From: Bacteroidota bacterium
GTDB taxonomy: Bacteria > Bacteroidota > Bacteroidia > Sphingobacteriales > Sphingobacteriaceae
Direction: 5' to 3'
Assembly: GCA_016868395.1 (NCBI GenBank)
Contig: VGGW01000003.1
Location: 1 to 38,368 of the forward strand
Length of the DNA: 38,368 nucleotides
Shown here: one piece after another, positions 17,231 to 26,002 of the stretch
Layout: each line of letters opens with the position of its first letter
Position numbering within the stretch: the first letter of the stretch is position 1
Translations under genes and position numbers: made by a program
The notes under the pieces: model-generated
What the model was told of the DNA's origin: nothing
What the model saw: only the letters and a program-made list of their open reading frames with translations
The model's database searches: none

Positions 17231-17543
17231 GATTTGGGAAGTTTAATAAATTGTCCTTAGGGTTGAGCGCTACGCTTAACTCTGCGAATTATTAAATGAA
17301 GTAGAGTCTTCAGACTCAATTATAAATTATTCTCTACAAACAGAATGCTTTGAAATTTATCCGGCTTACTGTCCACTGAAAACAATTTTAGGAGAAAATT
17401 TTTGCCATGATATCCTTGTAACATCCCCAAGTCTCTACCATCCAATAACATGAGAAGATCATTACAATAATTGAGTATTTAAGACCTCCGTTTTTTTTAT
17501 TTTGCGAAGATTGTTAAATCATAAATCAATTTAATCAGACAGC
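17231..17543. other. Intergenic region, 313 bases
   Basis: It contains a hairpin GTTGAGCG-CTA-CGCTTAAC at 17262-17280, which may terminate the aldolase transcript though no T-run follows, and a smaller one, GAGTCT-TC-AGACTC, at 17304-17317. A T-run followed by TATTTTGCG near 17495-17505 resembles a -7 region for the ABC operon but does not fit the consensus spacing. I see no gene. Confidence 0.35.
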
Positions 17544-18260
17544 TTGGACATAATACTGAATATTCAGAATTTAAGTAAAACTTATGAAAGCGGAGGTCGT
17601 ACACTAACGGTTTTAGATGATATAAGTTTTGCCATTGAGGCAGGTTCGACCATGTCGATTGTTGGTCCTTCAGGAAGCGGTAAAACTACCCTCTTAGGAT
17701 TATGTGCAGGGCTTGACCGTTCAAGTTCCGGAATTGTAGAATTAAATCATATCCGACTGGATAATTTGAATGAGGATCAGCGGGCACAAGTAAGAAACCA
17801 GCATGTAGGCTTTATTTTTCAGAACTTTCAACTTCTTCCTACACTTACAGCACTCGAAAACGTAATGGTACCTCTTGAGTTACGAGGTGAAAAAAATATC
17901 CGTCCAAGGGCCTTGGAATTACTTGACAAAGTTGGATTAGCTGATCGGGGGCATCATTACCCAACTCAATTATCCGGCGGAGAACAACAGCGGGTGTCCC
18001 TGGCCAGAGCTTTTTCAAATTCTCCCAAGATCTTATTCGCCGATGAACCTACAGGAAACCTGGATGCGGAAACCAGTGAAAAAGTCGTAAAATTAATTTT
18101 CGACTTAAATCGTGAAGCCGGAACAACCCTGGTTTTGGTAACTCATGATTTAGAATTGGCTTCCAAAACACAGCGTATCATACGAATTAGAGGTGGCTCA
18201 ATCGTTTCAGATGTTAAAACTTTAAGTGAAAACCCCAAAAGGGCAGATCATGGCGGCTGA
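17544..18260 (+). CDS. YbbA/LolD-type ABC transporter ATPase
   Basis: 238 residues, TTG start at 17544 directly before the conserved first strand. Walker A GPSGSGKT is at 41-48, the Q-loop is in GFIFQNFQLLPTLTALENV, the signature LSGGE is at 143-147, Walker B is ILFADEPTGNLD, and the H-loop His is in LVLVTHDLELA. This belongs to the MacB/LolD/FtsE subfamily that powers mechanotransmission permeases rather than classical substrate translocation. The 3' end overlaps the permease gene by 11 bases (ATG 18250), so the two are translationally coupled. With the large permease it most resembles E. coli YbbA-YbbP. The thioesterase TesA that accompanies them in E. coli is not in this window next to them. 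Confidence 0.92.
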   Translation: MDIILNIQNLSKTYESGGRTLTVLDDISFAIEAGSTMSIVGPSGSGKTTLLGLCAGLDRSSSGIVELNHIRLDNLNEDQRAQVRNQHVGFIFQNFQLLPTLTALENVMVPLELRGEKNIRPRALELLDKVGLADRGHHYPTQLSGGEQQRVSLARAFSNSPKILFADEPTGNLDAETSEKVVKLIFDLNREAGTTLVLVTHDLELASKTQRIIRIRGGSIVSDVKTLSENPKRADHGG

Positions 18261-20820
18261 TCATAAAATCCTGACGATGAAAGGGCAAGGATCTTTGAAT
18301 TATAGATGGCTCTTGCTGATGGCATGGCGGGATAGCAGACGTAACCGCTCACGCTTATTTCTGTTCATTTCTTCCATCATCCTTGGAATTGCCGCCCTGG
18401 TGGCAATTTATTCTTTTGAAAATAATCTAAAGAAAGATATAGACTTGCAGGCAAAAAGCTTAATGGGTGCAGACCTGATCATTGAGACGAATAAGGCCGT
18501 TAAAGAGGAAGCGCTGCCGATGCTTAAAACATTGGGTATTGAACGTTCTGAGGAACGGACTTTTGCCTCAATGATCTATTTTCCAAAGAGCGGAGGTACA
18601 CGTCTCGTCAATGTGAGGGCTCTATCCGGAGAATTCCCATATTACGGAGACATCGAAACAAGTCCGAAAAATGCCAGCCGAAGCTTCAGGCTCAGTAAAC
18701 AAGCACTGGTTGATAAAACCCTCATGCTCCAGTATGATGCGAAACCGGGTGATTCCATCAAAGTAGGTGAGCTTGTTTTTCAGATAGCGGGATTATTGAA
18801 TAAAGCGCCGGGGCAAACCGGTTTTAATGCTTCTGTTGCGCCGGTTGTTTATATTCCACTTTCTTATCTGCAAGATACCGGGCTTTCCCAAAAAGGTAGT
18901 CGCATCACCTATAATTTTTATTATAAATTTTCTCCTGAAACTGATGTCGATAAACTAGCGAAAAGTCTGGAGCCCAAGCTGGAAAAGGCCGAACTCGATT
19001 ATGAAACCATTGAATCCAGAAAAGAAAATACAGGTCGTTCCTTTGAGGATATGACGGAATTTCTGGCTCTTGTTGGTTTCATTGCCCTTCTGTTGGGCTG
19101 TATTGGTGTGGCCAGCGCCATTCATATTTATATTCGTGAAAAAATTAATACGATCGCTGTTCTGCGTTGTCTGGGTGCTAGTTCAAGACAGGCATTTTTG
19201 ATCTATCTTATCCAGATTGCCGGGATTGGGTTAATCGGTTCTATGATCGGTGCTTTTTTGGGAACAGGCATTCAGCAATTCTTACCCATTGTTCTGAAAG
19301 ACTTTTTGCCGGTTGAAATCAATGTATCCATTTCATGGATAGCTATCGGACAGGGTCTTTTACTCGGTTTGATCATTTCCATATTATTTGCTCTTTTACC
19401 CTTGGTATCGGTGAGGAATATTTCTCCTTTAAATACACTCAGGCTTTCGCTGGAGGAAACCTCCCTGTTCAAAGATCCTATAAAATGGCTGGTATATCTT
19501 ATCCTAGTGCTCTTCATTTTTTACTTTACTTATGTACAAATTGGCTCGCTCAGTAAGACGATATTCTTCACTATGGGCGTCCTTACCGGATTTATTGCTC
19601 TTGCCGCTTTAGCCTATGCAATCATGTGGCTTGCAAGACGCTATTTCCCTTTATCCTGGTCTTATTTATGGAGACAGGGTTTTGCGAATCTGTTCAGGCC
19701 AAATAATCAGACCTTGATTCTGGTGGTTTCAATTGGTCTGGGGACTACCTTTATTTGTACCTTATTTTTCGTTCAGGATATCTTGATCAACAGAGTTACG
19801 CGTTCATCCGGTAAGAATCAAGCCAATATGGTACTGTTTGATATTCAAACTAATCAGAAACAGGCACTAAGCGATCTGACCAAGCGCATGGATCTGCCTG
19901 TTCTACAAGAAGTTCCGATTGTAAATATGCGCATGACCGAAATTAAGGGCCGTAATGCTGCAAGTTATAAGAAGGATTCTGTAGCCTTGGGTGCCTTGCG
20001 TGGATTAGAACGGGAATACCGTGTTACCTACCGTGACAGCCTGAGTGATTCGGAAGGGATTGTAGATGGAAAATGGATTGGGAAAGCTGAACCCGGCAAG
20101 CCGGTTTACGTTTCTTTGGAGGATGCTTATGCGAAACGTATCGGGGTGAAAATAGGAGATGAACTGACTTTTAACGTTCAGGGGGCTCCATTAAAAGCGC
20201 TGGTTGGCAGCACCCGAAAAGTAGACTGGAACCGGATTCAGACAAACTTTATTCTGATCTTTCCGACCGGTGTTTTAGAGGATGCCCCGCAATTTCATGT
20301 GATGCTTACCCAGGTTTCATCCAACGAGATGTCGGCAAAATATCAGCAGGCTGTGGTGAAAATGTTTCCAAATATTTCAATGATTGACCTCGGACTGGTT
20401 TTAAGTGTGCTTGATGAGATTCTGGATAAGTTGGGCTTTGTGATTCGTTTCATGGCCGCCTTCAGTATCATTACAGGCTTGATAGTTCTAATTGCCTCCG
20501 TGCTTATCAGTAAATACCAGCGGATTAGGGAAAGTGTCTTGTTACGTACGATCGGTGCAAGCCGTAAACAGATTCTGGCCATTACCGCCTTGGAATATTT
20601 TTTCCTGGGAGCCTTGGCCGCTGCTGCAGGTATTATTTTAGCTATGCTGGCAAGCTGGGTGATGGCAAGATTCGTTTTCGAGACTAATTTTTCGCCGGAA
20701 TTATTGCCGGTTTTAATACTTTTCTCGTTAATTACATCATTAACAGTGTTGATAGGATTATTTAATAGCAGAGGGGTTCTGAACAGACCCCCTCTGGAGG
20801 TGTTGAGGAGTGAGGTTTAA
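18250..20820 (+). CDS. YbbP-like ABC transporter permease with two FtsX domains
   Basis: I chose ATG 18250, which overlaps the ATPase gene by 11 bases; a GTG at 18226 is a longer alternative. The protein has about 856 residues. An N-terminal transmembrane helix (FLFISSIILGIAALVAIY) precedes a large periplasmic MacB-like region. A first three-helix FtsX domain begins at EFLALVGFIALLLGCIGVASA. A central helix pair follows, then a second periplasmic region, and a final FtsX domain begins at FVIRFMAAFSIITGLIVLIASVL and ends ...VLNRPPLEVLRSE. Both FtsX domains show the coupling motif (VLRCLGASSRQ and LLRTIGASRKQ). The substrate is unknown; lipid or lipoprotein release and toxin export are family possibilities. 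Confidence 0.92.
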   Translation: MAADHKILTMKGQGSLNYRWLLLMAWRDSRRNRSRLFLFISSIILGIAALVAIYSFENNLKKDIDLQAKSLMGADLIIETNKAVKEEALPMLKTLGIERSEERTFASMIYFPKSGGTRLVNVRALSGEFPYYGDIETSPKNASRSFRLSKQALVDKTLMLQYDAKPGDSIKVGELVFQIAGLLNKAPGQTGFNASVAPVVYIPLSYLQDTGLSQKGSRITYNFYYKFSPETDVDKLAKSLEPKLEKAELDYETIESRKENTGRSFEDMTEFLALVGFIALLLGCIGVASAIHIYIREKINTIAVLRCLGASSRQAFLIYLIQIAGIGLIGSMIGAFLGTGIQQFLPIVLKDFLPVEINVSISWIAIGQGLLLGLIISILFALLPLVSVRNISPLNTLRLSLEETSLFKDPIKWLVYLILVLFIFYFTYVQIGSLSKTIFFTMGVLTGFIALAALAYAIMWLARRYFPLSWSYLWRQGFANLFRPNNQTLILVVSIGLGTTFICTLFFVQDILINRVTRSSGKNQANMVLFDIQTNQKQALSDLTKRMDLPVLQEVPIVNMRMTEIKGRNAASYKKDSVALGALRGLEREYRVTYRDSLSDSEGIVDGKWIGKAEPGKPVYVSLEDAYAKRIGVKIGDELTFNVQGAPLKALVGSTRKVDWNRIQTNFILIFPTGVLEDAPQFHVMLTQVSSNEMSAKYQQAVVKMFPNISMIDLGLVLSVLDEILDKLGFVIRFMAAFSIITGLIVLIASVLISKYQRIRESVLLRTIGASRKQILAITALEYFFLGALAAAAGIILAMLASWVMARFVFETNFSPELLPVLILFSLITSLTVLIGLFNSRGVLNRPPLEVLRSEV

Positions 20821-20970
20821 TGAAAATTAATGCTAGAAAATTGAACATTAAAACCTGCAAATTATCACCAAACCGAAGGCGAGCCTGTTAAAAAATTTCA
20901 TCAGCTGCTGTTTTACATCGGTAAACCTACCCAAGAACCAAAGCTAATATCCGATTTTGTACATTCCATA

Positions 20971-21047
20971 ACCGGAGTTCGAAATAAGCAATATTAAAAA
21001 AAATGCCCCTTTAATTGACCTCATGGTGTTCCGAACTCATATTATTT
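20971..21047 (+). repeat. Short palindromic repeat, copy 1
   Basis: It reads GGAGTTCGAAATAAGC near the left end and GTGTTCCGAACTCAT near the right. The ends are inverted copies (GAGTTCGAAA against GAGTTCGGAA), and an inner ATTAAA/TTTAAT pair also matches. The same element occurs on the opposite strand at 34054-34123 with about 80 percent identity by eye. It begins 150 bases after the permease stop and directly precedes the long repeat copy B. The preceding gap (20821-20970) shows no gene. Confidence 0.7.
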
Positions 21048-21054
21048 GATTGTT

Positions 21055-21412
21055 GAAAGCAATACCTGAGTGTTATCGCTTGCTGCAGTCCTTTCCTCCG
21101 GAGTATTTCCGGCAAGAAATGCTACCTGATTTCAGATGATTCGTTGCCGGAAGATACCTCCTTCGGCAAGGTTTAATTTACCTAATGCTGTGCTTCATCG
21201 GTACGGGCGGTCCGCTAATAGAACCCCACGACCTGCGAAGCAAACCCGGGTGGTAGCCCTATCTTTTTTGCACTACTATATCTCAGAATAAGGATTCCAT
21301 TTCCCGGCAAAAAAATAGGGCAGAACACGGGAACGGGAGCTAGGTACCCTACTTTCCAAAAGCTAAGAAAAACAATCAGGCTAAACTTAGCTCGGCAAGA
21401 TGTGTTATCGAT
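21055..21412 (+). repeat. Dispersed non-coding repeat, copy B
   Basis: 358 bases, co-linear with 4452-4768, with about 40 extra bases split between roughly 21210-21240 and 21340-21360. The two pairings of copy A are retained: 21100-21113 with 21146-21161, and 21256-21272 with 21306-21321. Substitutions in the second pairing leave the stem intact. It lies between the ABC permease gene and the small protein gene at 21485, in the same orientation as both. No conserved open frame runs through it. Confidence 0.8.
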
Positions 21413-21484
21413 ATCAGGTTAAAATAATGCCTATTCAGGTATTTTCTTAAGCCGGATATTCCAATTTTTTATAGACTTTTGTGC

Positions 21485-21823
21485 ATGAGCCCAGCCGAAA
21501 TAAATGCCAAATGGACTGTATTACAAGAACAGATTGCCAAAGACTTTGATACTGATCTTCCAGATATAAAAATTATGTTATTTCTTATTGGTGTTCAGGA
21601 GCTCGGTAAGGGACCCGGTAAATTCAGTAAACGCCAAAAAGAAGAGTTAATGCATATCGCTAACTGTCGATTATTCAGTGAGCTCGGTTTTTATGAACTG
21701 GAAGGGCTCGATCAGGATGGGTGGCCACACTGGAAATTAATAAAACCCATTCCTGCCTATACCCTTTTGGAACAGGAAATGATTATACGATCATTGATTA
21801 TAAGTTATTTCGATAACATTTAA
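21485..21823 (+). CDS. Conserved small protein of unknown function
   Basis: 113 residues from ATG 21485; a TTG two codons earlier also opens the frame. No signal peptide. The sequence is a compact, mostly helical cytoplasmic protein with recognisable blocks LPDIKIMLFLIGVQELGKG, FSKRQKEELMHIANCRLF, and a Trp/Pro-containing DGWPHWKLIKPIP. It looks like a conserved Bacteroidota hypothetical family, judging by its regular composition and its close spacing (10 bases) to the cyclophilin gene, but I cannot name it. Co-transcription with the cyclophilin and ExoIII genes is likely, from spacings of 10 and 5 bases. Confidence 0.75.
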   Translation: MSPAEINAKWTVLQEQIAKDFDTDLPDIKIMLFLIGVQELGKGPGKFSKRQKEELMHIANCRLFSELGFYELEGLDQDGWPHWKLIKPIPAYTLLEQEMIIRSLIISYFDNI

Positions 21824-21833
21824 TTCCCATAGC

Positions 21834-22535
21834 ATGAGAAAACTTTTTACCTTTTTACTGATTACTATTTCAAGTATAAGTCTCGCCAAGCCCAAACATG
21901 ATTTTATAAGAATTCAAACAAATAAAGGCGCTTGCATCATCATGTTATATAATCAAACTCCAAAACACCGAGATAATTTTTTGAAACTGAGCAAAGAGGG
22001 GTTCTACAATGGAACCCTTTTTCATCGAGTGATCAAGGAATTTATGATTCAGGGTGGTGACCCGGATTCAAAAACAGCCGAATCAGGTCAATTATTGGGT
22101 AAAAGTAGTTTGAAATACCGTATAGATTCCGAATTTAGAGATAGTATATTTCATAAAAAAGGAGTTTTGGCAGCAGCACGCGATAACAACCCTGAAAAAG
22201 CATCAAGTGCCAGTCAATTTTATATTGTACAAGGTAAAAAATGGACAGATTCCACATTGAACGCTGTTCAATTAAAAAGAATGAATGGCCGCATCATTCC
22301 CGAATATCAGCGCAAGACTTATAAAGAATTGGGTGGAACGCCACATCTTGATCAAAATTACACCGTTTATGGTGAAGTTGTCAGCGGTATTGAAATGATT
22401 GATGCAATTGCAAATGTAAAAACAGATTCTGCCGATCGGCCAATCGAGAATATTTCAATGATTGTAGAGGTCCTCAAAAAACGAGAAGCTAGAAAAATTG
22501 AAAAAAAACTGAGTTTAAAGAATAATCTACTTTAA
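21834..22535 (+). CDS. Secreted cyclophilin-type peptidyl-prolyl isomerase
   Basis: 233 residues with a signal peptide ending SLAK at about residue 19. The cyclophilin domain follows: NFLKLSKEGFYNGTLFHRVIKEFMIQGGDP with the catalytic Arg in FHRV, SASQFYIVQGKKW, and a closing YTVYGEVVSGIEMIDAIA. A longer insert between the QFYIVQG strand and the YTVYGEV strand (about residues 140-175) is typical of Bacteroidota forms. It catalyses cis-trans isomerisation of Xaa-Pro bonds in the periplasm, helping exported proteins fold. The C-terminal tail is Lys-rich. It sits 5 bases before the ExoIII gene, in the same probable operon. Confidence 0.92.
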   Translation: MRKLFTFLLITISSISLAKPKHDFIRIQTNKGACIIMLYNQTPKHRDNFLKLSKEGFYNGTLFHRVIKEFMIQGGDPDSKTAESGQLLGKSSLKYRIDSEFRDSIFHKKGVLAAARDNNPEKASSASQFYIVQGKKWTDSTLNAVQLKRMNGRIIPEYQRKTYKELGGTPHLDQNYTVYGEVVSGIEMIDAIANVKTDSADRPIENISMIVEVLKKREARKIEKKLSLKNNLL

Positions 22536-22540
22536 TTCCG

Positions 22541-23308
22541 ATGAAAATTATAACCTATAATGTCAATGGAATCCGATCAGCATTCAGCAAGAACTGGTTG
22601 GAATGGTTGAAAGCCGCCAATCCTGATGTAATTTGCTTACAAGAAATAAAAGCTACTCCGGATCAATTGGATGATTTACCGGTCCTCGAACAAATGGGTT
22701 TCGAGCATTACTGGAATCCTGCCGAGAAAAAAGGTTACAGTGGCACCGCAATTTTTACAAAAATTAGTCCAAAACATGTTGAATATCGTTCAGGAATGGA
22801 CGATTATGATCGGGAAGGACGTATAATAAGGGCGGATTTTGATGGAATTTCTGTGATGAGTACTTATTTCCCATCAGGCTCAAGTGGAGAAGATCGACAA
22901 GATTTTAAATACCGTTTCCTGGAAGATTTTAGAAATTATTCTGATAAACTTAAACTTGAAATCCCTAATCTGGTGATTTCCGGTGATTACAACATTTGCC
23001 ATAAACCCATAGATATTCATAATCCTAAATCCAATGCCAATTCATCAGGCTTTCTTCCTGAGGAGCGCGAGTGGATGGAAGATTTTATCAGTTCAGGTTA
23101 TACCGACTCGTTCAGACATTTCAATAATGAACCACATCACTATACCTGGTGGAGTTTTAGAGCGAATGCAAGAGCAAAAAACCTGGGCTGGCGAATCGAT
23201 TATAACTTGGTTTCAGAGCCATTGCGAAATAAGCTGAAGCGTGCAGCAATACTTCCTGAGGCCAAACATTCAGATCATTGTCCTGTGCTTTTGGAATTAG
23301 ATTTGTAG
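22541..23308 (+). CDS. xth: Exodeoxyribonuclease III
   Basis: 255 residues, ATG 22541. It is an AP endonuclease and 3' exonuclease of base-excision repair. The metal and catalytic motifs of the exonuclease-endonuclease-phosphatase fold are all visible: ITYNVNGIRSA, VICLQEIKA with the metal-binding Glu, SGDYNICHKPID, RIDYNLVSE, and the terminal HSDHCPVLLEL with the catalytic Asp-His pair. Length is normal for the ExoIII/ExoA group. The last 12 bases overlap, tail to tail, the end of the 5-formyl-THF cyclo-ligase gene on the other strand. Confidence 0.95.
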   Translation: MKIITYNVNGIRSAFSKNWLEWLKAANPDVICLQEIKATPDQLDDLPVLEQMGFEHYWNPAEKKGYSGTAIFTKISPKHVEYRSGMDDYDREGRIIRADFDGISVMSTYFPSGSSGEDRQDFKYRFLEDFRNYSDKLKLEIPNLVISGDYNICHKPIDIHNPKSNANSSGFLPEEREWMEDFISSGYTDSFRHFNNEPHHYTWWSFRANARAKNLGWRIDYNLVSEPLRNKLKRAAILPEAKHSDHCPVLLELDL

Positions 23309-23890
23309 TTTTCGGTTGTTAAAAACCCATATCTTGTTCGGACAAATACAGGCGTCCATTTTAATGTCGAATTCATTGATATCATCAATCCGATCCACAG
23401 GATCAAATAAAGATAATCCGATTTTCTTCACATCTGGTCTACAAGTTTTCAGAAAGCGGTCATAGAAACCCTTGCCATACCCGGCTCGGTTACCCATTTT
23501 GTCAAATGCCAGAAGAGGAACAAATACTAATTCGATTTGTTCAGCAGGAACCGTTCGTCCATAGATTGGCTCAGGTATATCATATTTATTTCTACCCAAA
23601 ATAGTATGCTCAGGATCATAAAGTACATTTTCTATTTTCAGGTTCTCAAAATCGGTTTTCGGTATAGCGATCTTTAGATTTGGGAAATTTAGTTTGAAAT
23701 AGCTCAGAATGGAAAAGGTATCCACCTCATTTTTATTTTTGATGGGCATGAAAATATGAACCATCTTGTAACCGTCCCAATGAAAGTGCTTAACTTGTTC
23801 CATCAATGCATCGGTTAACATCCAAAATTCTGAACGTGAAAGTTTTTGACGCTTTTCCAGAAATAATTTTCTTAGTGCTGATTTATTCAC
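23297..23890 (-). CDS. 5-formyltetrahydrofolate cyclo-ligase
   Basis: 197 residues with a GTG start at 23890. The enzyme converts 5-formyl-THF to 5,10-methenyl-THF using ATP. The family is recognised from RKLFLEKRQKLS near the N-terminus, the segment IFMPIKNKNEVDT, LVFVPLLAFDKMGNRAG, and the nucleotide-binding GYGKGFYDRFL motif. Length is normal. It is convergent with xth, with a 12-base overlap of their 3' ends, and lies 16 bases downstream of efp on the same strand, so read-through from the efp promoter is likely. Confidence 0.93.
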   Translation of the reverse strand: MNKSALRKLFLEKRQKLSRSEFWMLTDALMEQVKHFHWDGYKMVHIFMPIKNKNEVDTFSILSYFKLNFPNLKIAIPKTDFENLKIENVLYDPEHTILGRNKYDIPEPIYGRTVPAEQIELVFVPLLAFDKMGNRAGYGKGFYDRFLKTCRPDVKKIGLSLFDPVDRIDDINEFDIKMDACICPNKIWVFNNRKLQI

Positions 23891-23906
23891 AACACTAATC
23901 TAAAAA

Positions 23907-24467
23907 CTATTTTACTCTTTCAATGTATTCACCGTTACGGGTATCTACCCTAACTTTATCGCCCTGATTGACAAATAATGGCACGCGAATTTCAACTCCG
24001 GTTTCAACGGTTGCACTTTTTAAGGCATTGGTCGAGGTATCCCCTTTAACAGCAGGTTCAGTATAGGTTATTTCAAGCTCAACACTCGTAGGAGCTTGTG
24101 CCATAATAGGCTCTTCGCTTTCAAAAGAAATAATTACATTCATTCCTTCCTTCAAGAACTTAGCTGCATTTCCAAATAAGGTTTTTTCGATACTGAATTG
24201 CTCAAAAGAAGTATTATCCATTACAACAAAATAATCACCCTCTTCGTAAAGGTATTGATAGTCACTTGTTTCAACTCGACAAATTTCTACCTGCTCATCT
24301 GTTCCCATTCTGGCTTCTACAATTTTACCGGTTTTGATGTTCCGTAACTTTCCAATATAAAAAGCACCACCTTTCCCAGGCGTACGGTGAATAATTTCAT
24401 CGACAGTTACTAATTCGCCATTGTAACGCAAGATATTTCCGGATTTAATTTCTGAAGCTTTTGCCAA
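23907..24467 (-). CDS. efp: Elongation factor P
   Basis: 186 residues in three beta-barrel domains. EF-P relieves ribosome stalling at proline runs. The start codon is TTG at 24467, supported because the family-invariant N-terminus MAKASEIKSG begins exactly there. The loop tip RTPGKGGAF carries Lys32, the residue modified in many bacteria. The C-terminal domain shows VETGVEIRVPLFVNQGDKVRVDTR, the standard EF-P ending. A well-formed promoter lies just upstream (24490-24520), implying a very short leader. No epmA or epmB gene is nearby. Confidence 0.96.
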   Translation of the reverse strand: MAKASEIKSGNILRYNGELVTVDEIIHRTPGKGGAFYIGKLRNIKTGKIVEARMGTDEQVEICRVETSDYQYLYEEGDYFVVMDNTSFEQFSIEKTLFGNAAKFLKEGMNVIISFESEEPIMAQAPTSVELEITYTEPAVKGDTSTNALKSATVETGVEIRVPLFVNQGDKVRVDTRNGEYIERVK

Positions 24468-24489
24468 AAAATTTATTGATTTTGAGCGC

Positions 24490-24520
24490 CAAAGATAGGC
24501 TCATTTTATTAAAATTCCAA
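24490..24520 (-). promoter_or_regulatory. Promoter of efp
   Basis: On the minus strand: TTG (24518-24520), a 20-base spacer, then TATCTTTG (24490-24497). This matches the Bacteroidota -33/-7 consensus exactly. Transcription would begin about 16 bases before the TTG start codon of efp. Confidence 0.7.
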
Positions 24521-24567
24521 TATAGCTTGAACTCAACACTTAGGGTAAATGAAAAATATACAATCGA

Positions 24568-25188
24568 CTATTTATAATCTGATATATTTAACTGATTGGT
24601 ACAAAAGCTATACTCCTGTAATTGATTTGAGCAAATAATAAGTATTCGGTCAGAGCAATATTTTTCAACCAGAGTGAGGTACCACTCAATCCCTTGTTTA
24701 TCCAGGTTAGAGGCCGGTTCATCAAGGAGAATCATTTCAGTATCAGAACAAAAAGCTAATGCGAGTTTGACGCGCTGCTTCATTCCGGATGAAAAATTTT
24801 TGATTGCCTTACTTTCAGAGCGTTTTAGACCCATCAGCTCAATCAAATAATCTCTGTTTAGTCCCTTTTTGTAATTCTTAAAACTAAAATGAAAATCAAT
24901 GAGCTCCATCAAAGTAAATTCTTCAATTAAGTCAAGATATGGAGCAACCAGCGATAAATACTTAAAAACAGAATCCGCATCGAGTAGTATATCATTCTTG
25001 AAATAAGAAATTGACCCTGTTGTACTGCTCAAGCTTCCTGAAATCACTTGCAAAATCGTAGATTTTCCGGCTCCATTTGAACCCAAAATCGCATAGGACT
25101 TACCACTTTCAAAAACATAATTTACATCCTTGAAAATCCATTCCTGATTAAAACGGCGACCAATGTGGTCAAGGTTTATTTTCATCAT
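24568..25188 (-). CDS. Orphan ABC-type ATPase linked to the lipid A genes
   Basis: 206 residues from ATG 25188. Walker A GSNGAGKS is at 36-43; the signature is NFSSGMKQRVKLALAF, Walker B is MILLDEPASNLDKQG, and there is a Q-loop-like region in YLSLVAPYLDLIEEFTL. The usual H-loop histidine is missing: the equivalent strand reads LIICSNQLQEY. No permease gene is adjacent. The gene lies 28 bases downstream of lpxA on the same strand, in a cluster that I recall as common in Sphingobacteriales. The absence of the switch His suggests altered hydrolysis or a regulatory role. A link to lipid A or LPS transport is context-based inference. Confidence 0.85.
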   Translation of the reverse strand: MMKINLDHIGRRFNQEWIFKDVNYVFESGKSYAILGSNGAGKSTILQVISGSLSSTTGSISYFKNDILLDADSVFKYLSLVAPYLDLIEEFTLMELIDFHFSFKNYKKGLNRDYLIELMGLKRSESKAIKNFSSGMKQRVKLALAFCSDTEMILLDEPASNLDKQGIEWYLTLVEKYCSDRILIICSNQLQEYSFCTNQLNISDYK

Positions 25189-25216
25189 AGGGTTAAGATC
25201 AGAAAGATCTCAGATT

Positions 25217-26002
25217 TCAGGAATTACCAAAACCTTTCATAACGCCTCGGTTTGAGTTTCTGATAAAATCGATAATCTCATCCCTAACCTCAGTTGGTTC
25301 ACGATCAGTTTCAATAATGTCCAGAGCTTTGGAAATATTAAATTTTTTCAAAAAGATAGTTCTGTAAATATCTTGTATCTCATTGATTTGTTCGGATGAA
25401 AAACCTCTCCGACGCAAACCTACTGAGTTAATTCCAACATACGCAAGTGGCTCTCGGCCGGCTTTGGTATACGGAGGAACATCTTTTCGAACAAGCGAAC
25501 CGCCGGAAATAATTGAATGTGCACCAATGGAAACAAACTGATGCACAGCAGAGGCACCACCAATAAAAGCATAATCCTGAACCTCTATATGACCTGCCAG
25601 TTGTACCGAGTTTGCAATAATAACGTTGTTTCCAATTACACAGTCATGGGCAATATGAACATAGGCCATCAGCAGGCAGTTTGATCCGATGGTCGTGGTG
25701 TTTTTATCAAGAGCGGTACCCCGATTGAGAGTGACACATTCTCTAATAATTGTATTATCTCCAATTGTAACCGTAGAAGGCTCTCCCTTATATTTTAAAT
25801 CCTGTGGTGGTGCTGAAACAACTGCACCCGGAAAAATACGGCAGTTTTTACCAATACGTGCACCATCCATTATGGTGACATTTGATCCAATCCATGTGCC
25901 TTCACCAATAACTACATCCTTGTAGATGGTAACAAAAGGTTCTATAACAACCGTTTCGGCAATTTTAGCCTGTGGGTGAATATATGCTAAGGGCTGGATC
26001 AT
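25217..26002 (-). CDS. lpxA: UDP-N-acetylglucosamine acyltransferase
   Basis: 261 residues, ATG 26002. It catalyses the first step of lipid A synthesis, moving a 3-hydroxyacyl chain from ACP to UDP-GlcNAc. The N-terminal two thirds are left-handed beta-helix hexapeptide repeats (IHPQAKIAETVVIEPFV onward), and the active-site loop AYVHIAHDCVIGNNVI contains the catalytic His. A C-terminal helical domain (VGINSVGLRRRGFS onward) completes the enzyme. The start overlaps the stop of lpxC/fabZ by 4 bases (ATGA), so the genes are translationally coupled. Length is normal. Confidence 0.96.
   Translation of the reverse strand: MIQPLAYIHPQAKIAETVVIEPFVTIYKDVVIGEGTWIGSNVTIMDGARIGKNCRIFPGAVVSAPPQDLKYKGEPSTVTIGDNTIIRECVTLNRGTALDKNTTTIGSNCLLMAYVHIAHDCVIGNNVIIANSVQLAGHIEVQDYAFIGGASAVHQFVSIGAHSIISGGSLVRKDVPPYTKAGREPLAYVGINSVGLRRRGFSSEQINEIQDIYRTIFLKKFNISKALDIIETDREPTEVRDEIIDFIRNSNRGVMKGFGNS

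Noticed and set aside
17544-20820. ABC pair as a MacB-type macrolide exporter
   Set aside because: The ATPase and permease are separate, the permease has two FtsX domains as in YbbP, and no MacA-like adaptor gene is adjacent.
20971-20990. GGAGTTCGAAATAAG as a tRNA T-arm
   Set aside because: No cloverleaf, acceptor stem or anticodon arm can be drawn around it, and the same sequence is part of the short palindromic repeat.
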